From: Malus domestica
Taxonomy: Eukaryota > Streptophyta > Magnoliopsida > Rosales > Rosaceae
Assembly (NCBI RefSeq): GCF_042453785.1
Contig: NC_091673.1
Span: 12,433,501 to 12,497,500, forward strand
DNA length: 64,000 bases
Reading direction: 5' to 3'
The notes beneath the pieces are model-generated. The model was not told where the DNA came from. It made no database searches and saw only the letters and a program-made list of their open reading frames with translations. Shown here piece after piece: positions 13,392 through 24,815 of the stretch. Position 1 is the first letter of the stretch. Each line of letters starts with the position of its first letter. Both the position numbers and the translations under genes were made by a program.

Positions 13392-13610
13392 GGACTTGGA
13401 TTCTCTGCCCTCCCAATTCGGTGCCCTTCTGTGCCCTCTTGTTTGTGTGGTCACGGTTAAGCCACGTCAATCTTTTATATTACTATTTTTTTTTTGTCTT
13501 ATTATTTTTATAAAAAACAATATAAAATGTTAGCATGGATTAACCGTGATCACACAAAACAGTAGGGCACGGGAAGAGCACCGAAATGGGAAGGCAGAGA
13601 ATCCAAGTCC
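13392..13610 (-). mobile_element. Palindromic MITE, family B copy 2
   Basis: Same family as 11890-12107 but inverted: its right arm, reverse complemented, matches the left arm of the other copy nearly base for base through TGATCACGGTTAATCCATGC. No clear TSD. Confidence 0.8.
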
Positions 13611-14382
13611 GTAGATTTTTTGGGGGGTAACCTAAAAAATAGACTTTAGGCTAGCACATTTGTTAGGGGAAGAAGTGCTCTAATGTAAAAGCACTGATTA
13701 TTATCCTATAACATAAGTTTATCCCGCACTACGATAATTACTGTCATCACCATCACCTTCCTGCCATATTATATGTCCTGCCTTGACTTAGTTTATTAAT
13801 TCTTACGTAATCTTATCCTATAATTGCACTTTTTTTTTTTTTTGTCAAACGATACATTTTGTTAAATTAGTTACCGATGAAATTTAAACCTACACTATCA
13901 TGCAATGATTCAATATTTTTTCACCACTGTAGTAAATGATCACTTGTATAATTACACTTATTCGTACATACTGATATTAAAATAATAACTAACAAGAATT
14001 TTATGAGTATAATATAAATATATATATGTACTGGTCTTATATTATTATTATATTATATAATATCAGATACATGAACCGACATGAATGGGAGCATAACCAA
14101 AACTTTAATTTGCGAAGACAAACACAGTCGACCGCCCGCAACAAGAAGGATAAGGCATCATGCATCTAATCTAAACACCACCCTTGCCATATTTTGAATG
14201 CCATGTAACTACAAAGCAGACGTCTCTTTTGTTTATTGATATGTACTTATCTATATATAATATTTGTCGGTAAGTAAGCGATGATGAGTTTATAGTCAAT
14301 AACAAGCAAGCAGTGATCTTCTTGCTCTTTTTACTGTGAATTCGTGTGTGTGTGTATATATATATAATATTGCATGTCATTT
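13611..14382. other. Intergenic, with SINE head remnant
   Basis: About 13860-13960 resembles, on the minus strand, the tRNA-like head seen again at 34924-34988 (CATTTACTACAGTGGT). Otherwise only AT-rich DNA. Confidence 0.35.
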
Positions 14383-14599
14383 GAAACAATAGGACATAGA
14401 TCGTCTTCGGATCTCTTCCACAAAAACCTCCAGATTAAATGATCTAGATCCTTGGAATTTGATCCAACGACTAAAATTATTATAACTTTTAAAAAGGGCT
14501 TACGTTTTTAGCTGTTAGATCAAATTTCAAAGGTTCGAATCACTTGATTTGAAGGTTTTGGTGGAAGAGATCCGGAGATGATCTCTTTCCGAAACAATA
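14383..14599. mobile_element. MITE with 9-bp TSD (Mutator-like)
   Basis: Direct repeats GAAACAATA at 14383-14391 and 14591-14599 flank a 199-base palindromic element whose arms share CGGATCTCTTCCAC, followed by AAAACCT. A different MULE MITE family from 6830-6998. Confidence 0.85.
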
Positions 14600-15692
14600 T
14601 AGCCAACAAAACATACTAACATCTTATAATAGTTTTTAATGGATTATACGTGTAAACATCACACTTTTGTTAAGTCCTTTATTAGAGCGTCTCCTTTGAA
14701 GTTAGCAAAAAAAAAATTTTGGGAACTTTTTTGAAATGTCATATTAACTTGTTCATATTTTTTAATTTGTCATATAAATTAAAATTTTAAGCAATTTGTC
14801 ATACCAACTTTACAAAATTATTAATTTGTCATTTCACCCTAATTCCGTTAAGTTTACCATCCAATATAAATCATGTGACTCGCACATGACTTGTGTTTAG
14901 GGTTATTTAGCTCATTTTAACATATCTTTCACAAGTTTATTACTTTTCTTTAGTACAAACACTTAAATTTTTTATTTTTCTTTAGTGCATATGCATCTAC
15001 AACTCCATTTATGACACAAAACACCAACCTATTTCTCATTTATAGAGCCTATATGAAATTATGTCTTTGTGACATGCTAAAATGCAAACTCACATTGGTG
15101 TATCATTACATATTTGGAATAACTAGGGATGGGCAATGGTTACGGTGGACGGATAACTGCTGTTATTTACTCATAATCGTTTAAGCTATTACCCGCATAA
15201 CCGTTTACCTGTTGGGTATTTGCATAAACGGGTATACCCATACCCATAACCATTTATAAACGGTATAACATACTCATAACCGCATACCCATTTAACCATA
15301 ATTGTGTACCCATTTACCCGTTTACTCTCTTTTTTACTTGTCTACCTATTTTTTAAACAACTTGAAAATTTAAAAAGAAATTTGTCATAATTTTATTTTT
15401 CTAACAATTAAACACAGTTATAAATGCATTTAACATGCATTATCGTATTAACGGTGATATTATTTATGAATATATGTGATGTCTCCCAATTATTTGATGG
15501 TCAATTTATAACAAGAATCATGCATGGTTGTAGATTAATTAATATTCTTCAATATATATATATATAACACTACGCATTAGTTTGCTACTTGATAAAATAT
15601 TTGAATTTTTATTTAGAAAGATATGTTCATCGATCCAGGCCATTTAATCGGTTTCTAATTTTTGGGTTAAATATTTATTGAAAACTCAAGGT

Positions 15693-15734
<42 letters not shown>

Positions 15735-16015
15735 CGCATCAACAATAACATGCTTCTAAAAGCTCAAGGTAATCATTATCCTGAATACTAGATGATTCAA
15801 AACTAACAAAACTTTCAAACACTCTAATGCTTTAGCATATTCAATCACATATATTAAACATAGGCCCCTTAATATCAACTATATTTTTCTCTCAAGTGAG
15901 GAATATACATACATATATATTATATGGCTGATTTATAACCAGTTATGTCTCGAGATACTAAACTTAACTAGAAACTAATGTTTTTTTTTAATCTTACATA
16001 TTAAAATAAACGGTT

Positions 16016-19000
16016 AAATGTGTCATAGCCTGTTCCGAAATAAATTATCGATGACGTGAGTTGACCATTTTACCCTTGGACGTGGTGTGGTGGTGTGTAA
16101 TATGCATGTTAGTGGTGGTCCAAACTTACATTTTCCTTAATTTTTGGACCAAATTAGAACTTAGTTTTTGTGGTTTTGGTTGGTGACCCACGTGGACCAC
16201 TCACACACACACAAACTCTTCCTCTCTCTTCTCTCCCGTGCTCTCTCTCCCTTGGACTCACTCTCTCTCCTTCCCTCACGTACGGATCAACATTAACACT
16301 AGTGGAAAGTTGCAGATCGAGGGTTTAAAGGACGCCATCGTGTTCCTGAGGTTCGTACGAGTTGAATGGTACCATTTTTAGGTAAGAACTCATTCGAAAA
16401 CCCTAGTTTCTCTCAAACTCCGATTTAGGTACTATTCATGCAATCGTAAAATCTTGTGTTTTTGGGGATTTCAAGCTTATAGGTAGCTTAAGGAGGTCCT
16501 CACGAGGCTAGGAGTGGTTCGTTGGAAGATTTTGGACATCGGACTATCGAGAACCACGAGTTTTAAGAATTGCCGGAATATTGAGGCTTTTTCTAGTGGG
16601 TTTCCGGACTCGACTCAGTATGGTTTTGTTTGTCTTGATGAGATCTTCAAAATGGTTCAAGTTTCATGAAGTTTGGTGTTAAAACGAGACAGATATAAGG
16701 TTTCAAAATTAAACCCAGAAACCGACGAAGTCACGGCGTCCGGCGACTCGTCGGAGAACATGAGGGTATATTCCGTCAGTTTTGACGGAATATGCTAACG
16801 GCGTTAGATGACGCCGTTAATAATTGACGGAATATGCTTGTTTTTGGACGGAATATTCCTTAACGTCGTTAGGGTTACCGTTAGTGTGCCTGGCACGTGC
16901 CCGCGCGTGGGCGGCGCGTGGGTGGTTGAAAATTTTTTCTAAAAATATGGGGATGTTCGTGAGGTTATGTAGATCACATTGATATATTCAAACATCCCAT
17001 TTGAGCAATGTATGAGAAGTTATTAGCTAGTATTGGTTATGTGCTTTAAATTAATGTTTTTATAGTTATTTCGCACATAGGAGAGGCTTATCCCGAGGAC
17101 AAGCGTAGTCAAGGGCGACTCGGGGGCTACAACCCTTCGACATACTAGTGAGTGGGCTTTTGGTTTTTAGTATATACTTATATACTTGATATTTTCCCAG
17201 AAAATGTGTTTAAATGAAAGTATGTCTTGAAATGCCATGCATATAAATTTATATTCTGTATATGAGTTGATACATGATGCATAATATAGAATTGTGGTGC
17301 TATGGACGCTCAGGCCCAGGTGAGTTTAGGAATTGTGAATATGAATAACGGTTGTGATTAATTGAGAAACATTGAGCTCTTAAACATGCACCTAGGGTGA
17401 TTGTGATTTAGCTAGAGATAGAGTACATGCCTATTATTAATGTCACATTTTGTACCATATGCTCATATTGGATCCAATTTAGGTGCACAGTCTTGTCGTA
17501 CAGACCATCATAAGTGGTTTCGACTCGTAGGTGACTAGCGATTTATCACCCAGCTATCATGAGAGAGTAGTATTGAGCATAATTATATTACACCCAATAT
17601 GTCGTACATACCCCTTTTTAGTGGTTCCGACTTATGTGCAGTGTAGTGTCGTATAGGTCATTATAGTGACTCCGGCTAGATTGACTAATGAGCTATGAAT
17701 TCAGCCGTACAGACTTCTACAGGGGTTCCGGCTAATGTGTTATGTTCCATGAATTTATTCTCACCTGAATTACTTATTCTGTTATATCTTGGTATGACAT
17801 ACTTACGATTATGAATATGTGAAGCATGAATTGAATTGAGATATTTACATATATATTTATGCATATGTTTATATTCTATTTATGGGAAAGTTATACATGT
17901 TTTACAGAGAGGGGTTAGAACTTTTGAGAAATGAAATGATTTTGAAAAGCTTTGTTTTTGCCCACTCACGTTTTCTGTTTTGCGCCCCTCCAGGTTTTAG
18001 GTAAGCTTGTTGTTGGTGGCATTGAGGATTTTGGCGGTTCTGACATAATAAAATATTTGTATGACATATTCTGGTACTTTATACTTAGTACTTGTCCTAC
18101 TGAACTGCACCTAGACTTGCTATGCTCTGATTAGGAGTGTCACATCCTGGCTTGGGCCCCCACCACATTTGGGCTCGACTCTACCGTAGCATGATATTGT
18201 CTGCTTTGGGCCTCGACCACGCCCTCACGGTTTTGTTTCTGGGAACTCACACGAGAACTTCTCATTGGGTCACCCATCATGGGATTGCTCTCGCGTAAAC
18301 TCGCTTAACTTCGGAGTTCCGATGGAACCCGAAACTAGTGAGCTCCCAAAAGGTCTCGTGCTAGGTAGAGATAGGAATATACATATAAGGCTTACATGAT
18401 CCATTCCCCTGTGTAATGTGGGATGTTACAATCCAACCCCCCTTAGGGGCCCGACATCCTCGTTGGCACACTTCCAACCAAGGATTGGCTCTAGTACCAA
18501 ATTGTCACATCTTGGCCCGGGCCCCCACCACATTCGGGCTCGACTCCACCGTAGCACGATATTGTCTGCTTTGGGCCCCGACCATGCCCTCACGGTTTTG
18601 TTTCTGGGAACTCACACAAGAACTTCCCATTGGGTCACCCATCTTGGGATTGCTCTTGCGCAAACTCATTTAACTTCGGAGTTCCGATTGAACCCGAAGC
18701 CAGTGAGCTCTCAAAAGGTCTCGTGCTAGGTAGAGATAGGAATATACATATAAGGCTTACAGGATCCATTCCCCTAGATGATGTGAGATGTTACAATCCA
18801 ACCCCCCTTAGGGGCCCGACGTCCTCGTCGGCACACTTCCGGCCAAGGATTGGCTCTGATACTAAATTGTCACATCTTGGCCCGGGCCCTCACCACATCT
18901 GGGCTCGACTCCACCGTAGCATGATATTGTCCGTTTTTGGCCCCGACCACGCCCTCACGGTTTTGTTTCTGGGAACTCACACGAGAACTTCCCATTGGGT

Positions 19001-19530
19001 CACCTATCCTGGGATTGCTCTTGCGTAAACTCGCTTAACTTCGGAGTTCCGATGGAACCCGAAGCCAGTGAGCTACTGAAATGTCTCTTGCTAGGTAGAG
19101 ATAGGAATATACATATAAGGCTTACAAGATCCACTCCCTTGGGCGATGTGGGATGTTACAATCCAATCCTTCTTAGGGGTCCGACGTCTTCATCGGCACA
19201 CTTCCGGCCAGGGATTGGCTCTGATACCAAATTGTCACATCCTGGCCCGAGCCCCCACCACATCTGGGCTTGACTCCACCGTAGCACGATATTGTCCGCT
19301 TTGGGCCCCAACCACGCCCTCACGGTTTTGTTTCTGGGAACTCACACGAGAACTTCCCATTGGGTCACCCATCTTGGGATTGCTCTCGCGCGAACTCGCT
19401 TAACTTCAGAGTTTCGATGGAACCCGAAGCCAGTGAGCTCCCAAAATGTCTCCTGCTAGGTAGAGATAGGAATATACATACAAGGCTTACAGGATCCACT
19501 CCCCTGGGCGATGTGGGATATTACAAAATG
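16016..19530 (+). mobile_element. Chimeric retroelement unit: long LTR-like sequence joined to a Cassandra array, single 5-bp TSD
   Basis: AAATG at 16016-16020 and 19526-19530 flanks a unit starting TGTCATAGCC (16021) and ending TTACA (19525). 16021-18137 is homologous to the element 26348-30036: they share AACTCCGATTT, GGTACTATTCAT, GCGATTTATC and TTTTGCGCCCCTCCAGGTT in the same order. It stops at 18137 without the family's expected 3' end, where the Cassandra array begins at once. No protein-coding capacity. Confidence 0.75.
18138..19525 (-). mobile_element. Tandem Cassandra TRIM array (4 LTRs, 3 internal domains)
   Basis: Four LTRs of exactly 293 bases (18138-18430, 18503-18795, 18868-19160, 19233-19525) alternate with three 72-base internal domains. 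On the minus strand each LTR starts TGTAACATCCCACATCG or a close variant and holds a 5S-rRNA-like stretch (AACTCCGAAGTTAAGCG, GATGGGTGACC, GGGAAGTTCTCGTGT), the known signature of Cassandra. Each internal domain begins, on the minus strand, with ATTTGGTATCAGAGCC or a variant (initiator Met-tRNA binding site) and ends in a short purine tract (TAAGGGGGGTTGGAT). Cassandra is non-coding and depends on other elements for transposition. Confidence 0.92.
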
Positions 19531-20077
19531 GGTACCCCGTTTATAACTGCGGGTAATACCTATAACCGCCCATTTAAATTTTACGAGTAAACGGTTATAC
19601 CCATAATCGTTTATTTATCTAAACGGTTACCCATAACCATAATAGTGAGTTTTAAATGAGCGAGTAATCGCAGTTAATTACCCATACCCCTGGGTATTTT
19701 GCCCATCCCTAGGAATAACAATAAGATAGTGCATTGCATGATCATTTCATTGCTTTCGTATCAAATTTTTTTTTCCATTGCCTGAAAAACCTTACAGTTT
19801 TTTGTTGAATACAACTTATTAAAAGGAAAGTAAGGTATTATAATGATCGAAATAACATAAACACAAGTCATGTGTCTCGCACATGACCTATATTGGATTG
19901 GAAAACTTAACGAAGTTAAGGAGATATGACAAATTAATGATTTCAAAAAGTTGGTATGACAAATTGCTTAAAATTTTAGTTTATATGACAAATTGAAAAA
20001 TGTGTACAAGTTCATATGATATTTCGAATTTTTTTTAAAGTGACATTTGCTAACCCGTTTTGCACTTGTATGATACT

Positions 20078-20389
20078 TTAGGTATCGTTTGGTATGCAGA
20101 CGGGACGGGACATAATAGAATGGGATGGGACGAGACGGGACGGAACGGAGAGGGAGCAAAGATGCCCTTGGATGGAAACAAGGAGGAAGAAGAAGGAGAC
20201 AGAGAAGTTATAATTTTGTGTTCCATGGATGTGGAACGAGTCGTTCCAGGAGGTGAGACGGAACGAAAATTCACTCAAAATTCGTCCCGTGGAACAGCGC
20301 ATTCCACCAGTTTTAGGCGCACCAAACGTGGGACAGAACGCCTCGTCCCACTCTGCTCCGTCCCATCCCACGTACCAAACGGTACCTTA
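20078..20389. mobile_element. Tourist/PIF-Harbinger-type MITE with TTA duplication
   Basis: Element 20081-20386 (306 bp) has TIRs GGTATCGTTTGG / CCAAACGGTACC and is flanked by TTA on both sides (20078-20080, 20387-20389). The arms continue with GACGGGACGGGAC-type and GTCCCATCCCAC sequences. Its short open frames are an effect of GC content, not genes. Confidence 0.82.
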
Positions 20390-21030
20390 ATCCACTCGTC
20401 AACTAACTATTTAAATTTTATCTTTTATTTTAAATATTAATATCTTAACTTTATCTTATTTTGTAAGCCCAAAATTTATTTTTCTCTCTTCACTAAACAA
20501 GTGTTCACCACTAACAAAGTAATGCTCACAATCACTTTATTTATTGTCGTGGAATGACTTTGCATATTTATAAGTCAGTTGCTAATTTTTTTAGCTACTA
20601 CATTCATTAGAGATGTATTTTTTCTTTGAGACATAATAAATTTAACTTCGTTACTCAAATGCTAACTCGCTTAAAAATGCTCCTACGATCACATTAAAAA
20701 CTTTTATTAAAAATCGAGTGCTTTATTAAAAAGTACTTACTTGAAAGTACTTTCTCGTGAGCATTTCTATCTTTTGTTTTCTCCAGACACACTCGAAAAC
20801 ACTTCCAACAAACACAAACCGAAACACTTTGATCATATAACATGCACAAAGACAAAAGCAGTTACTATTAAACATAAACACCGTAGCAAACAACACACGT
20901 TACACAAACCCAGTCATAGACATACTCAACACTCGCATTTCACACACGTAAATTAAACATACATACCCTTTAATTAATATGTTTTTAATTCCTAGCCATA
21001 CAAATATTTAGCTAGAACAATTCCGCTGCC
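20390..21030. other. 3' flank of the ERF gene
   Basis: AT-rich, with a C/A-rich stretch at 20780-20950. No gene or complete repeat recognised. The proximal part should hold the ERF 3' UTR. Confidence 0.45.
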
Positions 21031-22471
21031 TTAATACAGAAGCTGCCCTTGTTGCTGATATGCCACCAGGTCATCCAGCATCCACAGGTACAACGAGTCC
21101 GACTCTCCGCTTCCACTCACCACCTGACTCAGCTGCTCTACCACCACCTCGTCCCCACCCGCCACCTCTTTCTTAGCATACATTTCCCCACCACCACCGC
21201 CGTGATATAATGGATCATAATAGTAAGAACCGGTCTGGAAACTCGGTTGAGTCGGCTCCACCCGAGTTGACTCAGCAACAATGCACCGCCTCTTTGTCGG
21301 CGGCGGCGTATCCGGCGCCAGAGATGGAAGCGGTGAAGAGGATGGTGGTTGGGCAAAGTTGAGCTTGGCCTTGTCCCCGCGGATGCGCACGGCGGCTTCA
21401 TCGTAAGCGCGGGCGGCTTCCTCAGCGGTGTCATAGGTGCCGAGCCAGACCCGGACGCCTTTGTAGGGGTCGCGAATCTCAGCCGCCCATTTGCCCCACG
21501 GCCTCTGCCTTATTCCTCTGTACACGTTTTTCCTCACTCTCTTGCCTTTTGCGGCAGCAGCAGACCCGCTCGCCTGCTTGGGCTTCTCATCACTTGTCAC
21601 TACTCCAATCACACATAATTTAATTATTTCATTTTTTTTGTTAATCGAGTACAAAAGTTAGAAGAACAACCCTTAAAACTTTTTTTCGACATGAAGGAAA
21701 ATAAATTATTTGCATCTCTTTTCTTCTTCTATATTATTTTTTTATCGTTTAATTTGTTTTCGATTTATTCAATTTACAAAGAAAAATAAATGGCAGGTGT
21801 CCATTTTCCAAACATAAACAGAATTTCATAAGAGAATTGTTATTAGCATTCCAAAAATCTTATTTGACGTTCTAAACTTTATATAATTAAAAAGAAAAAT
21901 ACACTTTTAAAAAATATAGAATAAATTTTTGAAATGCTAATAATAGTGCCCTTCTATAAAAACCAATTTCTTTTGTGTTTTGATCTTCCAGAAAAGTTGT
22001 AAAGAAATCTAACTATTATCTTATTGTATTAAAAGAATAATTAATAGACACAAAAAGCGGTAGATTATGATTAATTACTACTGTAATTTAGTAGTTGTGT
22101 GATCATTAAATTAGAAAACTGTACATAATTAATTGGAGAATTTGATTCCAGCCGAAATCAATAATTAATTACCTTCCCTCATAATGACGATCCAACTTTT
22201 TCTAGAAATAAAAAAAAAAGGAAAAAAAAAATGTGTTGGTGGCAAGCATCACCAGCGAACAACAACAAAAATTATATGCAAATAACCCAATTCTTTGATA
22301 GAAAATCTAGTGAAAAAAATTAATTCATAAACAATTCCCAGAAGTAGCAGATGAACCAAAACAAACTGAAGAACCAGACAAGTTCTGAGAAATAAATACA
22401 ATTAATCATGCAAGCTTTATAACAAAGTATATGAAACTCTAGATAAAACCCACTAATGAAAATGCCATATC

Positions 22472-22504
<33 letters not shown>

Positions 22505-22696
22505 GATACCTTTGGTGATAGATGGTTTCGGCTTTTGGACCACCTTGTGATTCTCCGGCTGTTTGTTGATGCTGTTGGAGTAGTCTATGCCAAGGAGGTC
22601 AGAGATGGTGTCAAGATCTGACCAGAGGTCCTCCGCCGTCAGCTTCAGGGCGCGCTTGACGGCGATGAAGTCGGAAATGATAGCACCACCACACAT
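21031..22696 (-). CDS. Group VII ethylene response factor (AP2/ERF), hypoxia-type N-degron
   Basis: Transcription factor that binds GCC-box/HRPE DNA; group VII ERFs sense oxygen through Cys2 oxidation and the N-degron pathway (family knowledge). Two exons, 22510-22696 and 21031-21599 (252 codons with stop), are joined across a 910-base GT-AG intron at the usual group VII position. The product starts [10 protein letters not shown], the diagnostic N-terminus. A basic patch KGKRVRKN precedes the single AP2 domain at about residues 86-146 ([39 protein letters not shown], ending KAKLNF). The DNA-contacting Ala/Asp pattern (WAAEIRD) fits ERF, not DREB. The C-terminus is acidic with a LYLWMLDDL segment. 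A TATA box is about 95 bases upstream. It resembles HRE/RAP2.3-like members; which one is undecided. Confidence 0.95.
21831..21956. mobile_element. Short MITE, family C copy 1, inside the ERF intron
   Basis: Inverted repeat with left arm TTATTAGCATTCCAAAAATC and right arm TTTTTGAAATGCTAATAATA. A second copy is at 33207-33336. Confidence 0.6.
22472..22495. repeat. (TA)n microsatellite in the ERF intron
   Basis: About 12 TA units close to the intron donor of the ERF gene. Confidence 0.85.
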
Positions 22697-22788
22697 GTTT
22701 ATATTGCCACTTGTAGAAACTTAGAGAGAAAAAAGAGCCCTCTCAGGACACGCACAAAACGAGAGGTCTCTCTCCGTATAGAGCTCTG

Positions 22789-22797
22789 TATTTATAG
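22789..22797 (-). promoter_or_regulatory. TATA box of the group VII ERF
   Basis: On the minus strand this reads CTATAAATA, 93-101 bases upstream of the ATG, leaving room for a leader of about 65-70 bases. Confidence 0.75.
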
Positions 22798-23292
22798 ACG
22801 ACCGTCGGTTACAAGCAACATTTGCATAAAGACAAAAAAACACAGTAAGTTGCCTTACTGGGCTTTCCTTCCTTTGGTCACAGCCCATACAAAAAGCTTA
22901 CTTTAAAAAATGTCACTGTAGCGGTATTTAATGTATATCATTATTTTTGAGTGATTCTACATGACAAATGTATGATTAACTTGAAAAACATTACTTAGTT
23001 CTTTTTCTTGAAAGTATGAGTTCTTACATCCTGCCAATTTCCATAAATAACTCATCAAAAACATTAAAAAAGGTAATGCTGGGTGAAATTTTAAATTAAA
23101 TAATGTGTCACCAATAAAAAATAAATACGTTTATTAACATTTTAGTAATAATCTAATCATCAACATCAACATTAACATCATTTGGTTGACAAATTTGGTA
23201 TCTCTAGCATTTTTCTAAAAAAATATCCACTAATGTTAAATTGTGATTAGCAATAATGTAGAATTTCCTACTCCTAAGGAAATGAGCCAAGT
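22798..23292. other. ERF upstream region
   Basis: Promoter and intergenic DNA, no gene. Hypoxia or ethylene elements cannot be called with confidence by eye. Confidence 0.4.
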
Positions 23293-23518
23293 ATGCTCGT
23301 TTGGTAAGTACTTTTAAATGACTGAAACTGCTTTTACAGAAAATATTTTTAGGTTTCGAAAGACTTGAAATACTTCCTGCTAAAAGTACAGTGCTTTTTG
23401 CTAAAAACACTTTAAATGCTATTCTAAAATTAACTTGCATTTGTACTAAAATTTGGTTTAAAAAATATTTTATCTAAAAGTGTTTTCAGTCGTTTAAAAA
23501 CAGTTGGCAAACGGGCAA
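23293..23518. mobile_element. MITE-like inverted repeat
   Basis: Left arm CTCGTTTGGTAAGTACTTTT followed by AAATGACTGAAA pairs with the right arm whose reverse complement reads TTGCCCGTTTGCCAACTG then AAACGACTGAAAACAC. Similar fragments occur near 44280-44410. Confidence 0.55.
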
Positions 23519-24309
23519 GTTAAAAAATAACCTACTTGATCACAGGGAGGGAAGAGAGAAGCCGTAAAAAGTAAAAAGTTTGATGCTGAATAGAAAATGC
23601 CCAAAAAGTGAAGGAATCTAAAAGTAAATGGAGTATGATTCTTTCCCTTCTTCTTCTCATTCCCTTTCCTCATTTTTCTCACAGTTTACTTTTTGTCTTA
23701 TTGTTTCTACAAAAAAATCATATAAAATGTTGACGTAACTTAATTACAAACGTTCAAATGGAAGGACAAAGAAGATGAGAGAGATTAGGAGGGGAGATAA
23801 CCCTTTCCCAAAATAAATTGCGGTCCAATGGTGTCAAGTGGGATTGAAGGGTTGACGATGTGGCCAGTGGCGAAGCCACGTGGGAGCGACGAGTGGCGGC
23901 CGCCACTCCCCTCGCCGGGAAACACCACTGGACCCCAGGTCTTCGCCACTCCCCTCGCATTCGTCGGAATTCATGGTGGAGGAGATTAACAGAGGTCTGG
24001 AAGAAAGTCGAAGAAGGGATTACGGTGGGGACGACGAAGGAGGGGGTGGGAGTGGGATCGACGGGGAAGGAGATGCGGTTGCGATGGACGGAGGAGAGGT
24101 TGATGGAGGAGGTGTGGGGATGAGATTGACGAAAAGCGGTTGGGGGTGTCGGGTCTGGGAGAAAAGCAAGGAAGAAGATGGGTGTTTGGATGTGGGTTGA
24201 AGATAAAGTTGGGTGTTTGGTTAACAAGATAACAAGTATTGGGGAAGAGTTTTAAATGACAAGTGTTTTAAAGTTGGGTGTTTGGTTAACAAGATAACAA
24301 GTATTTGTG

Positions 24310-24475
24310 GTTTTATTTTTGGGAGTTTTAACAAAAAAAACTCCTGGTACTGTTCACTTTTAACGAAAAACCACATTTATACATTTCTCTGGTGCTATTC
24401 ACTATACCTTTAAAAAGGGTTTTTCATTAAAAATGAAGTTTTTTGGAGTTTTTTTTAGTTTTCCTTTTATTTTTA
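24310..24475 (+). mobile_element. MITE-like repeat, family A copy 2
   Basis: Same motif order as 10190-10352, here inserted inside the hAT remnant, so it moved later than that element. Confidence 0.65.
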
Positions 24476-24754
24476 AGTCTTGTATGTATTTTTATTTTCT
24501 CTTTTAAGACTCCCACCGTATTTATCTTAAACTCTCACATTATTTATAAATATTGTATTACTTTAAAAACAATGTAAATATTGTTTAATGCTTATTTTAC
24601 GATAATTTAAATCTATCTAGGCTCCCGCCTAGATCTCGTCTAGGCACCTAGCTGCTAGGTCTCAGTCCGTTGTTTGATTAGTACCTAACATTTTTTAGGA
24701 TCTAATCCTAGTCAATTTAAGTTTCTTACAATGGCTTAGATATTATTGCTTACA

Positions 24755-24815
24755 ACTGCTTGGGTGGAGAGACCATTTTCTGCTATGAATATTGAGTCAA
24801 AACTTTGCACTATCT
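24755..24815 (+). pseudogene. hAT transposase C-terminal (dimerisation) fragment
   Basis: Reads WVERPFSAMNIESKLCT before a stop, matching the hATC signature VERxFSAMNIVK..LRN. The rest of the transposase has been lost to internal deletion. Confidence 0.65.

Larger units (their letters stand above)
15116..19719. mobile_element. Non-autonomous hAT element with 8-bp TSD
   Basis: TSD GGAATAAC occurs at 15116-15123 and 19712-19719. The element 15124-19711 has TIRs TAGGGATGGGCAA/TTGCCCATCCCTA and subterminal repeats rich in ACCCATA/AACGGTTA motifs. It carries no transposase. Its interior is split by the retroelement unit 16021-19525; removing that unit and one TSD rejoins hAT sequence cleanly (TTAAATG to GGTACCCC). 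A (TA)17 tract lies at 15697-15730. Confidence 0.85.
14701..20054. mobile_element. Outer element with ~200-bp terminal inverted repeats (host of a nested insertion stack)
   Basis: 14701-14899 and the reverse complement of about 19855-20054 match over roughly 200 bases: both start GTTAGCAAA and share AATTTTAAGCAATTTGTCAT and CACATGACTTGTGTTTA. Long TIRs suggest a Mutator-like element, but I could not find a clear TSD. No transposase is left. Between the arms lie the hAT element 15124-19711 and everything inside it. Confidence 0.7.

Noticed and set aside
18138..19525. 5S rRNA gene cluster
   Set aside because: Only part of the 5S sequence is present, with many changes, and it sits within LTRs having a primer binding site and PPT. 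This is Cassandra, not a 5S array.
18416..19590. A series of plus-strand frames (85-132 codons) similar to each other
   Set aside because: They are the reverse strand of the Cassandra LTR repeats, which are non-coding and include 5S-rRNA-like sequence.
20050..20440. Plus-strand 126-codon and minus-strand 97-codon frames
   Set aside because: They coincide with the TIR-bearing Tourist-like MITE at 20081-20386.
23754..24227. Overlapping GC-rich open frames on both strands
   Set aside because: They lie largely inside the hAT remnant, overlap one another and carry no domain.
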